The position numbers and the translations under genes are program-made. From assembly GCA_902576415.1 (NCBI GenBank), contig CACGVZ010000005.1:1-61274 (forward strand): DNA of 61,274 nt, read 5' to 3'. Source of the DNA: an uncultured Prochlorococcus sp. (GTDB lineage: Bacteria; Cyanobacteriota; Cyanobacteriia; PCC-6307; Cyanobiaceae). Positions within the stretch are counted from its first letter, which is position 1; every line of letters starts with the position of its first letter. The notes under the pieces were generated by a model. That model ran no database searches. It was not told where the DNA came from and saw nothing but the letters and a program-made list of their open reading frames with translations. Positions 49,360-58,510 of this stretch are shown piece by piece.

Positions 49360-50367
49360 GGTTTGTGTTGGGAATGCAAACTCTATATTATTAACCGCAA
49401 ATTCCTCAATAATTCTTAAATTTATAGATTGTTGAGCTTCCATTGCAGCAAGATAATTATTTGTTGGGATGTAATAAACAAGTTCGAAATTAAGACTAAA
49501 GTCGCCGAAATCTGTGAAATGACATCTATCAAAAGAAGCATCTTTTGTCTCTTCAACTATTTTTTTAATTATTATTGGAATCAATTTCATAAGTTTTGGA
49601 GAGGTTTCATAAACAACTCCCAATTTATGCACTAACCTCCTTTTTTCCATTTGTGCGTAATTTGAAATTATTCCATTTGTTAGGGCGCTGTTGCTCATTA
49701 CTATTACTTCGCCATTAATACTTCTTATCCTTGAGGATCGAACTCCCACTCTCTCAACCATTCCCAGGACTCCATCAGATTTTATAAACTCACCTTTTTG
49801 AAAAGGTTTATCAAGCAAAATTGTTATATATTCAAAAAACTCCTGAACTGGATCTTTCAAAGCTAATCCGGCTCCAATTCCTCCTGCACTTAGTAAAGCC
49901 CAAATGGCAGTCATTTGAACACCTATATTTTGTAAGAAAAATATTGAGCCAATAGTCCAAGTTAATGCTTTTATCAATGGAGTTAGTGAAGATACCATTG
50001 AACTAATTGAGGAATCATTAATTTTCGAGGTCGATTCTGTTAAAGATCTTATTAAAACTTTGTTTAGAGCTTTTATGATAATTATTAATATAAATAATTT
50101 CAAAATATTCAATAAGACAGAAATGAACGTTATTTCATCAGCAAAAAAATAGTCAATTGAAAAATAAAATGAGAGAAGGAAACCTATAGGTTTTATAATT
50201 CCAGAGATCACCTCAAAAATAAAATCATCGAAATTTGTTTTCGTTCTTTTGGAAATCTTTTTAAAAAATATTTTTGAAAACTTAGAAATTATTATTGATA
50301 ATAAAGTTCCAATAAAAAAAATAGATATTGCCAGAAGGAAGTTTTCAGTAAATAATTTCATATTCAA
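49330..50367 (-). CDS. MscS-family mechanosensitive channel
   Basis: This 345-residue protein has four or five amino-terminal membrane segments and then the MscS core. The pore helix is GGIGAGLALKDPVQEFF near residue 160, followed by the beta domain (ITILLDKPFQKGEFI, then GVLGMVERVGVRSSRIRS). It opens under membrane tension and releases solutes after an osmotic drop. The length is that of the simpler cyanobacterial members. It is in the reverse strand, convergent with the SDR, and is next to the isochorismatase-like gene. Confidence 0.88.
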   Translation of the reverse strand: MNMKLFTENFLLAISIFFIGTLLSIIISKFSKIFFKKISKRTKTNFDDFIFEVISGIIKPIGFLLSFYFSIDYFFADEITFISVLLNILKLFILIIIIKALNKVLIRSLTESTSKINDSSISSMVSSLTPLIKALTWTIGSIFFLQNIGVQMTAIWALLSAGGIGAGLALKDPVQEFFEYITILLDKPFQKGEFIKSDGVLGMVERVGVRSSRIRSINGEVIVMSNSALTNGIISNYAQMEKRRLVHKLGVVYETSPKLMKLIPIIIKKIVEETKDASFDRCHFTDFGDFSLNFELVYYIPTNNYLAAMEAQQSINLRIIEEFAVNNIEFAFPTQTLNIESNKAK

Positions 50368-50438
50368 ATAAACTCTAAAAATTTATCTCTAATAAAATTT
50401 TAAATTATCTCTAAACAACAAACCAGTCTTTTTTTTCT

Positions 50439-51008
50439 TTAACTAATTATTATATTTCTAATTTCTTTAAATTCTTTTCTATCTGCAGTTATGCATAATT
50501 CAAAAATTATTGATTCAGTTGTTGTTAATAATGCTCCACTCTGAGTCATTCTTTTTAAGGCTATTTCATGATCTACTCTATTTCTACTTCCCATGGCATC
50601 TGATATGAGAATAACTTCAACCCCTTTTTGTAAACAATCTAAGACTGTTTGTTGAATACAAATATGCGTTTCGATCCCACAAACTATCAAATTAGTGATT
50701 TTCTTATCTTTAATTTCTTTTAAAAATTCTTCTAATTTAGCTAGGCTGAAGACCATTTTTTCAAATTTTCTAAATCCTACTATGAGTGATAATTCAGGTA
50801 TCGTCCCCCCCAATTTGAGCGGGTTCTGTTCAGATATAAATATGTTTTCTTCTAAAATTTGGTAAGCATTTATGAGCTTTTTGATGTTTTTGATTATTGA
50901 ATCCTTATTAAAAATTGGTCTTATTATTTTTTCCTGAATATCAATAATTAGCAAGGCGTTTACTTTCGAAGATAATTCATCAGAAGAGATTTCTTGATCA
51001 TTCATCAT
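50439..51008 (-). CDS. Isochorismatase-like hydrolase
   Basis: This 189-residue cysteine hydrolase has the family triad: D23 (ALLIIDIQEKI), K84 (FRKFEKMVFSL) and C117 (GIETHICIQQT). The cis-peptide region VCGIETH near residue 110 is typical of the family. Members act on isochorismate, nicotinamide or ureidoacrylate; the sequence does not fix which. The protein has an amino-terminal extension of about ten acidic residues. It is divergent from the Fur gene, with 116 bases between. No operon partner is evident. Confidence 0.85.
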   Translation of the reverse strand: MMNDQEISSDELSSKVNALLIIDIQEKIIRPIFNKDSIIKNIKKLINAYQILEENIFISEQNPLKLGGTIPELSLIVGFRKFEKMVFSLAKLEEFLKEIKDKKITNLIVCGIETHICIQQTVLDCLQKGVEVILISDAMGSRNRVDHEIALKRMTQSGALLTTTESIIFELCITADRKEFKEIRNIIIS

Positions 51009-51124
51009 TTACATATAAAGATACACTTAACATAATATTTTGAAGAACTTTAGTAAAGATTTTAAATCAATAAGTTGTTTTACTCTCATCTAGAGTTATT
51101 ATTGAGAATAGCAATGGGTTAATT

Positions 51125-51577
51125 TTGTCATTATCCTCGCAATACAATGTCATTACATCTCCTCTTAGTGATGGTTTACATAAAGATGGAAAGAGGTTAA
51201 CACCTCAGAGGCTAAAGGTTCTTAATTTATTTGAAAATATTGGTTCTGGAAAGCATCTAAGTGCTGAAGAGGTTCATGAAAAGTTAGTTAAAAAAAGCTC
51301 CAAAGTTTCACTGGCAACAATTTATAGAACTTTAAGACTTTTAGTGCAAATGGGTTTGCTGCATGAATTAGAACTCAGTGAGGGTGGGCACAGATATGAA
51401 TTGCTTAGTAACGACACACCGGACCATCATCATTTGATTTGTATTAGGTGTGGAAGAACAGAAGAATTCGAAAATGAGGAAGTTTTAAAGGCAGGCAAAG
51501 TTGCAGCAAAAGTTAATGGTTTTAAACTAATTGAATCTTCTTTAAATGTGAGAGCTATTTGTCCTAATTGCATTTAG
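51125..51577 (+). CDS. Fur-family metal- or peroxide-responsive repressor
   Basis: This 150-residue regulator has a winged-helix part with RLTPQRLKVLNLFE (residues 24-37), KVSLATIYRTLRLLVQMGLL (60-79) and the metal-binding segment HHHLICIRCGRTEEF (101-115). A second Cys pair, C146-x-x-C149, lies at the end, so a structural zinc site with C106/C109 is likely. This fits Fur, Zur or PerR; the sequence does not decide which. It starts with TTG at 51125, the only suitable in-frame start. It is convergent with the ArsS-like gene, six bases apart. Confidence 0.9.
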   Translation: MSLSSQYNVITSPLSDGLHKDGKRLTPQRLKVLNLFENIGSGKHLSAEEVHEKLVKKSSKVSLATIYRTLRLLVQMGLLHELELSEGGHRYELLSNDTPDHHHLICIRCGRTEEFENEEVLKAGKVAAKVNGFKLIESSLNVRAICPNCI

Positions 51578-51583
51578 CAAGTT

Positions 51584-52516
51584 TTAACTTAAAGTCCCTC
51601 CACAACTTGACCCTGCACCTGCAGTGCAAGCAAAACAATGTTCTTTTACAGCTACCCCGTAGTCAAAAGTAAATGATTCATCTAGTAGATCGAAAAGTGT
51701 TTTTGGTCCCTTATTATCTCGGAAATTTATCTGTTGATTAAAGTCACAATCATATATTTCTCCTAGCCAATTTACGCTAATTGTCTTTTTACACATAAGA
51801 TTTTCTAAATTTTTTTCATTAAAATTTTCTTTTAGTAATTTGTAATAAGAATTTAGTTTTCCTTCTCTTCGAAGAGATTCTTCATATCTATTTATTGGCA
51901 TATTAGTTATTGTGTATAAATTATTAAAAACTATATTATATTTTTCGAATAGTATTTTTTTATAATCCTTCTCCAATATTTCCTGAGAAGGAGGAAGAAT
52001 TGGGCTTACAGGATTGTAAACAAGGTTTAATTGTAATCCATTTTCTTTCTTTCCATATCCTAAATCATTAAGAATTTTTATGGCATTAATACTTTTTTCA
52101 AAAACCCCAAAACCCCTTTGAAAATCAACATTATTTTTTTCATAACAAGGTAGCGAAGCAGTAACTATTACTTTATTCTTTGCAAGAAATTGAGGAAGAT
52201 CTTCATAACCTTCTTCAAAGAAAATTGTCAAATTGCACCTATCAATAATATTAACTTGTTTTGTGCTCAAACTGGTTATAAGTTTTTTAAATTCTGGGTG
52301 AAGTTCTGGCGCACCGCCTGTAATATCTAAAGTCTTGATTTGATATTTTTCAATTATCTTTGGAATAAGAGATATCATTTCATTGGACATCTTTTCAGTC
52401 CTTAGGGGACTCGAATTGACATGACAATGCTTACATGCCTGATTGCATTTATAACCTATGTTGATTTGTAATGTTTCAATAGGTTCTTTATATATTGAGG
52501 GGAATTTTTCTTTCAT
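51584..52516 (-). CDS. ArsS-like radical SAM protein
   Basis: This 310-residue protein has a radical SAM cluster motif CNQACKHC (Cys24, Cys28, Cys31) followed by LDITGGAPELHPEF near residue 72. A carboxy-terminal Cys-rich DUF3641-type tail ends in CFACTAGAGSSCGG. These two features define the ArsS family, known for arsenosugar synthesis. No arsM methyltransferase is next to it; the neighbours are the Fur-type regulator and the StpA-like phosphatase. The arsenic role is therefore a family-level inference. It could modify another thiol or sugar substrate. Confidence 0.85.
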   Translation of the reverse strand: MKEKFPSIYKEPIETLQINIGYKCNQACKHCHVNSSPLRTEKMSNEMISLIPKIIEKYQIKTLDITGGAPELHPEFKKLITSLSTKQVNIIDRCNLTIFFEEGYEDLPQFLAKNKVIVTASLPCYEKNNVDFQRGFGVFEKSINAIKILNDLGYGKKENGLQLNLVYNPVSPILPPSQEILEKDYKKILFEKYNIVFNNLYTITNMPINRYEESLRREGKLNSYYKLLKENFNEKNLENLMCKKTISVNWLGEIYDCDFNQQINFRDNKGPKTLFDLLDESFTFDYGVAVKEHCFACTAGAGSSCGGTLS

Positions 52517-52556
52517 GAATCTATTATTTATAAATTGTCATTCGAAAATTAAAAAG

Positions 52557-53777
52557 TCAACTATTTTTTTTCAAGTTCGATCTCTTACTAGCAAGTTCAA
52601 TAAACCAACTTATGTATTCTTTGGGACCATTTTTAAAAACCATGTCAAACTTTAATTTGTCATAAACATCACTGATCCCAATCAAACCAGTTTTTTTTGT
52701 AGAGGGTCTCTCAACTTCACCAGAACTACTATCTACAAAAATTATTTTATTTTTAACCCCAAATTCATTACCTAATATTTGTATTAATTCTAGAAAAGAC
52801 CTGTCACTTCCTCCTCTTAAAAAACTTTTTTCATCATTACTTTTTTTTGATGTGACTGTGTCACCAACTCCTACAATCAAAGGCATATCTTCTTTCTGAA
52901 TAGTTCTTTTGCATAAATCAATTTTTTCCGTAATAGAATTTGGAGAGTTTCTAAAATTAAAATTTCTTCCAAAAGGAGCTTTACCAGTTTTATACGCAAT
53001 AAATTTATTTAAAAGAAATAAAACTCCAGAATCTTTAACTGCTCCTTTTATAAGTAATTGTATGTCTGTTGATCCTATATCATCTTGAGAAGAGAGTTTA
53101 ATTGTTTCTCTACAATTTTTATTACCTAAATTTGGTGAAATATGGAGGAAAAATGAGTTTTTGAGCCCTTCGGATTCAGCTCTTAAGATGATTTCATTCA
53201 TCATTTTTTCAAAACTAATTTGAATAAGCTTTCTTTTATCAGAATCTTTGTGAACTAAATCAAATAGACTATTAAAATTAATCGTTGGCGAGAAGCGTGT
53301 TTCACATATTGATTTTTCTGCGTGAGAATTGATATCTTCTTGGCTAAGTTCGGGAAAAATATTCTTAACTATAAAATTAAATTTTGGTCTTATTAAACTC
53401 GGTACTTTAGATAAAAATTGTAGTTCTTTTTCTGAAACTCCTTCAAAACTTATTTCACCATCATTGTCTTGATACTCTACTCCACAGGCAGCTAAACCTC
53501 TTAAATATAGTTCTTTGTTTTTAGGCTCAGTAGTGCTCCCTAAACTCCTCTCTATTATTCTGTTAACCCCTCTTGGACCTTCATGTTCCCCACAAGTTAA
53601 AACAAAGAATTCTTCGGCAAATTCTTTTACTGCATAGATATAGTTTGATTCTAATTCTCTAGTCATTGGATCTTTAACTAAAGGGATACAAACTCCATCG
53701 ATGTCTTGAATAAATAAGATATTTTTAGAGGAAATTAATTGTTTTTGTATCTTTAAATTACTTGCTACATGTTCCAT
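52557..53777 (-). CDS. stpA: Glucosylglycerol-3-phosphate phosphatase-like protein (StpA family)
   Basis: This 406-residue protein matches the StpA family that removes phosphate from glucosylglycerol-3-phosphate, the last step of the osmolyte pathway in salt-tolerant cyanobacteria. The HAD-like amino terminus is FIQDIDGVCIPLVKDPMTRE, with Asp25 and Asp27 as the metal/nucleophile pair. Other segments are TCGEHEGPRGVNRI near 58 and VGVGDTVTSKKSNDE near residue 305. No ggpS synthase gene is in the window, so the substrate in this organism is open. It is divergent from the GpsA-like gene over 163 bases. Confidence 0.82.
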   Translation of the reverse strand: MEHVASNLKIQKQLISSKNILFIQDIDGVCIPLVKDPMTRELESNYIYAVKEFAEEFFVLTCGEHEGPRGVNRIIERSLGSTTEPKNKELYLRGLAACGVEYQDNDGEISFEGVSEKELQFLSKVPSLIRPKFNFIVKNIFPELSQEDINSHAEKSICETRFSPTINFNSLFDLVHKDSDKRKLIQISFEKMMNEIILRAESEGLKNSFFLHISPNLGNKNCRETIKLSSQDDIGSTDIQLLIKGAVKDSGVLFLLNKFIAYKTGKAPFGRNFNFRNSPNSITEKIDLCKRTIQKEDMPLIVGVGDTVTSKKSNDEKSFLRGGSDRSFLELIQILGNEFGVKNKIIFVDSSSGEVERPSTKKTGLIGISDVYDKLKFDMVFKNGPKEYISWFIELASKRSNLKKNS

Positions 53778-53940
53778 GTTTAATTTTATTTCTCTTTTTA
53801 TTTAATTTCTATATTGATAAAATTATAAAGTAAAAAATTCAATATTTATAATAAAAAATTTGCTATGGTCAAAAATTGCTTTAATGTAGAAAAATGTTGG
53901 TATTGGTAAGAAATTAAAAAATTTATAAAGAATTTCCATA

Positions 53941-55449
53941 ATGCAGAATAATTTCATAGAAAACATAAATAATGAAAAATATTTTTATTCATTGATTGAA
54001 GATATAGAGAAGATCAAAGTTGGATTCTACAGTGTTGGTTTATATCCTGCATCATTAGCATACAATTGTGCCATGCATGGAGAATCAAATAATATTCTCT
54101 TAGCACCTAGGGAAAATAGAGATTTGTTAGGTGCTTTCTCAAATGATGTCCTCTCCGATATGGATAATGAGATTATTGAAAAGATTGAGAGAATGGGACA
54201 TTATTCTTCAGAGGGAAAAAGAAATTCTTTTGATCTAGAAGATCTTCTCTTGAAATGTGAGATAGTTATTCTTGCTTCAAACAGTAATCACATACAAGAT
54301 GATGTTAAACATGCTTTAGAACTCAGAAAAACTTTAAAAAGAGAAAATGTTGTTCTTGGATGTCTTGTTGGTTCCTTTTGCATTGATAATAAAAATAAAA
54401 AACCTTTTATTCTCTGTAATAAATATCCAAATTTAGCTTTTTTTACGGGATTTCATCGTCATGGCGCTTTACGAAATCCTAATGATAGTTTTACTGCAAA
54501 TTTCTGTCATCCTGATGCCCTAACTGCTTTAATAGGAGCGCGTATATTAAATGAATTGTCTCCGAAAATTCAAGTTTCTCCAGGAGTTCATAATATTGAA
54601 TGTCAATATATAAAATCAATAAAAAATATTTCATCCATATTTGCAGGTTTTGTAAATAACTTTCATTACGATAAACCAGGAATGCTCCCTAGCATTAATA
54701 CGATTTTGTTAACTCAATGTTTAGATCAGGCCGCAACAGTATCATTACAAGTTAGAAAAGAAAATAAATTAGAGAATAAATATCTTTCATTAAAAGAACT
54801 TGGTTATGGTGAAGAAATAATTAGTGCAAAGGAAATAATTAATGATAAATTTTATGAAAAAGGAGATTATACTTTTTCTCAATTAAATGCTGTTAAGGCT
54901 GATGTCTTAGGGAGCATGACTCTGCCAACTGAAGGAAAACCAACACGCAATTTTCAAGCAGGACAAGTTTTATCAGATATGCTTTTGCAACTCAAAAGAT
55001 GTCCAAAAGATGTATCAGAATTCGTAAATTGGTGTAATAAATACTCTCTTAGTCAAGGAGGTTTAGAAGGTCTAAAATCTTTAAAATTTTGGCCAGACAT
55101 TTATAAAGAATTCAAAATCAAAAATAATAATTGTTCGATGATAAATCTGATTTATTTATGCTTTAATGCAAATTCAGAAGAAAAAAAAGAAATTTATAAG
55201 GTTTTAATTAGTTCACAAGAAATCACTAATTTTTGCCAAGAATCAGTGAAATCTGAATCATCTTTAGAACTAAATGAAAAATTAAAAGGAGATTATCTTT
55301 TTAATGATATTGAAAACCTTTACAAGAAATTGTTTATTGACAAAGAGGAAAACAATCTTAAAAAAAATGAATATGGTAATCAAATTTCAAAAAAAAATCC
55401 AAGTTATATCAATGTATTGAAAATAATTAATAATTATTTTAATAATTGA
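53941..55449 (+). CDS. GpsA-like dehydrogenase fold protein, function unassigned
   Basis: This 502-residue protein has a Rossmann-like start with a relaxed motif (KVGFYSVGLYPASLAYNCA, residues 26-44) and the VILASNSNHIQDDVKHAL segment near residue 104. It also has a carboxy-terminal block like the GpsA substrate domain (TLPTEGKPTRNFQAGQVL, with R336, N337 and G341). This suggests a glycerol-3-phosphate dehydrogenase relative, but it is about 170 residues longer than GpsA and lacks the strict GxGxxG. It starts about 160 bases from the divergent stpA gene. Cofactor and substrate are unproven. Confidence 0.65.
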   Translation: MQNNFIENINNEKYFYSLIEDIEKIKVGFYSVGLYPASLAYNCAMHGESNNILLAPRENRDLLGAFSNDVLSDMDNEIIEKIERMGHYSSEGKRNSFDLEDLLLKCEIVILASNSNHIQDDVKHALELRKTLKRENVVLGCLVGSFCIDNKNKKPFILCNKYPNLAFFTGFHRHGALRNPNDSFTANFCHPDALTALIGARILNELSPKIQVSPGVHNIECQYIKSIKNISSIFAGFVNNFHYDKPGMLPSINTILLTQCLDQAATVSLQVRKENKLENKYLSLKELGYGEEIISAKEIINDKFYEKGDYTFSQLNAVKADVLGSMTLPTEGKPTRNFQAGQVLSDMLLQLKRCPKDVSEFVNWCNKYSLSQGGLEGLKSLKFWPDIYKEFKIKNNNCSMINLIYLCFNANSEEKKEIYKVLISSQEITNFCQESVKSESSLELNEKLKGDYLFNDIENLYKKLFIDKEENNLKKNEYGNQISKKNPSYINVLKIINNYFNN

Positions 55450-55541
55450 TTATTTGTTTAATTTAATAAAAAGCTAAGTTGTTCATTTATTTACTAATCT
55501 TGATTGCGGGGTTAGAATTATTATGGTTTTAAAAGGTTTTT

Positions 55542-56201
55542 TTGAAAAAGGAATTATCACATCGTTCGCATGAACTGAAAGCTCTTGGTTGGAATCAAGA
55601 GGATTTAACAAGATACGAAGATTTATGGGACTACAGTCAAAGATGGGGATTAATAAATTTAGAAAGAGAAGACAGACAGTTTTTAAAGAAAGCAGAAAAG
55701 TTACTCCCAAAGATTCAAAATAAAAAAATATCCGTAAAAAAAACTATTGAAGAAAAATCCTATTATTTATGGTTAAATTTTTACCTAGATGAAATTAATA
55801 CTTTTAGTAATTCTAATCTCCCAAAAAATAAATATGGTGTTTGGGCACTATTAATTGAAGAGGAAATAAAACTTCTTAAGGAATTACAACCAGTTATGGG
55901 TCTTCCAGATACTTTAAAAGCCAAAAATCTTTTCGAAAATAGAAAACAGCTAATAAACAAAGCTTTTAGCGAATTTGACGCGAAAAACAACGATAAGGTT
56001 TTAAACTTTGATGAGGTTTTAAACAGCTCTAAAGAAGATGTTAGTAAGAATTGGAAATCAATTACTGAAAAAGATCCTCAGGCTAATAAAACTTTTCCAA
56101 TAATTGATTCAGCAAATATTGAGGAACTCAGATCGGCGATAAAAAAGGATCTGAGTTTATATATGAAAGATAATTACCCCTCATTAAAAAAGGATTTATA
56201 A
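55542..56201 (+). CDS. Hypothetical protein, helical, mixed charge
   Basis: This 219-residue protein has no membrane segment. It is helical with many Lys and Glu, and has a conserved start (ELSHRSHELKALGWN, then EDLTRYEDLWDYSQRWG). The rest includes FYLDEINTFSNSNLPKNKYG and LLIEEEIKLLKELQPVMGLP. It starts with TTG at 55542. I see no known family. It lies alone between the GpsA-like gene and metY. A T-rich tract follows its stop (56210-56240), which might act as a weak terminator but has no clear stem. Confidence 0.6.
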   Translation: MKKELSHRSHELKALGWNQEDLTRYEDLWDYSQRWGLINLEREDRQFLKKAEKLLPKIQNKKISVKKTIEEKSYYLWLNFYLDEINTFSNSNLPKNKYGVWALLIEEEIKLLKELQPVMGLPDTLKAKNLFENRKQLINKAFSEFDAKNNDKVLNFDEVLNSSKEDVSKNWKSITEKDPQANKTFPIIDSANIEELRSAIKKDLSLYMKDNYPSLKKDL

Positions 56202-56257
56202 ATATTTATCTTTTTTTTGTTTTTTTTTTGGTCTTTTTTAAGTTAAATAGATAATAG

Positions 56258-57601
<1,344 letters not shown>

Positions 57602-57614
57602 GAAAGGAGATTTA

Positions 57615-58505
57615 TTGGCTTTAATAATTCCTAGTAACTATCACAAGATTAGTGATGTTGAGAAAAATCATATATCTTGGATCGAACCAGAATTGGCAAA
57701 AAGACAGGATATACGTCCTCTTAGGATTGGTATTTTAAATATCATGCCTCTTGGCAAGCAGTATGAATTTAATTTACTACATCCACTTGGTTTATCTCCT
57801 CTTCAAATTGAGCCAGTTTGGATAAAACTTAAAACTCACTCTTATAAAACATGGGATCATAATCATCTAAATAATCTATACATAACTTGGGAAGAAGCAA
57901 ATAATCCAGAACCATTAGATGGAGTCATTATTACAGGAGCACCCATTGAGCACCTAGCCTTTGAGGAAGTTAAGTATTGGGATGAATTTGTGAAAATTGT
58001 AAATGAAGCCAGAAATTGTTGTGCGAGTACTCTTGGATTATGTTGGGCTGGCTTTGCGCTGGCTTATTTGGCAGGGGTCGATAAGAAAGTTTTTGATAGG
58101 AAATTATTTGGGGTATTCCCTTTAAAAAGTCTTGTTCCTGGACACCCTTTGATGGGCACACAAGATGATGAATTTATTTGTCCTCAAAGTAGATTTGCGG
58201 GATTACCAGATTTGGAAATGGAGAAGGCCGAAAAAGAAGGGAAATTGAATTTGTTGGCTTATGGGGAAAACGTCGGATACACAATATTTGAAAGTAATGA
58301 TCAAAAACAACTTATGCATTTAGGTCATCCAGAATATACGGTACATAGGATTATTAGTGAAATAGAGAGAGATAAAGAAAAGGGAGATGTTCCTCCTCCA
58401 GAAAATTTTGATCTAAATAGTTCAAAAACCGCTTGGAGATCTCATAGGAATTTACTTTTTCAGCAATGGCTTTGGTTTTGTTATCAACAAGTTAGTCTTA
58501 ATTAA
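57615..58505 (+). CDS. metA: Homoserine O-acyltransferase, predicted acetyl type
   Basis: This 296-residue protein of the MetA family activates homoserine. The nucleophile is C143 (STLGLCWAGFALAYL) and the catalytic His-Glu pair is H238 and E240 (LGHPEYTVHR). At the position that selects the acyl donor (111 in E. coli, 112 here) there is Glu (ITGAPIEHLAFEEV). The family literature links Glu to acetyl-CoA and Gly to succinyl-CoA. An acetyl product fits the MetY partner directly upstream. It starts with TTG at 57615. The next gene, SulP, is convergent six bases later. Confidence 0.94.
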   Translation: MALIIPSNYHKISDVEKNHISWIEPELAKRQDIRPLRIGILNIMPLGKQYEFNLLHPLGLSPLQIEPVWIKLKTHSYKTWDHNHLNNLYITWEEANNPEPLDGVIITGAPIEHLAFEEVKYWDEFVKIVNEARNCCASTLGLCWAGFALAYLAGVDKKVFDRKLFGVFPLKSLVPGHPLMGTQDDEFICPQSRFAGLPDLEMEKAEKEGKLNLLAYGENVGYTIFESNDQKQLMHLGHPEYTVHRIISEIERDKEKGDVPPPENFDLNSSKTAWRSHRNLLFQQWLWFCYQQVSLN

Positions 58506-58510
58506 CTTTT

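Noticed and set aside
51090..51115. Possible Fur-type operator upstream of the Fur gene (TTATTATTGAGAATA)
   Set aside because: It has only weak symmetry compared with the known 7-1-7 pattern, and AT-rich DNA gives many such matches.
56210..56240. T-rich tract after the 219-residue hypothetical gene
   Set aside because: There is no clear G/C stem upstream, so it does not qualify as an intrinsic terminator.
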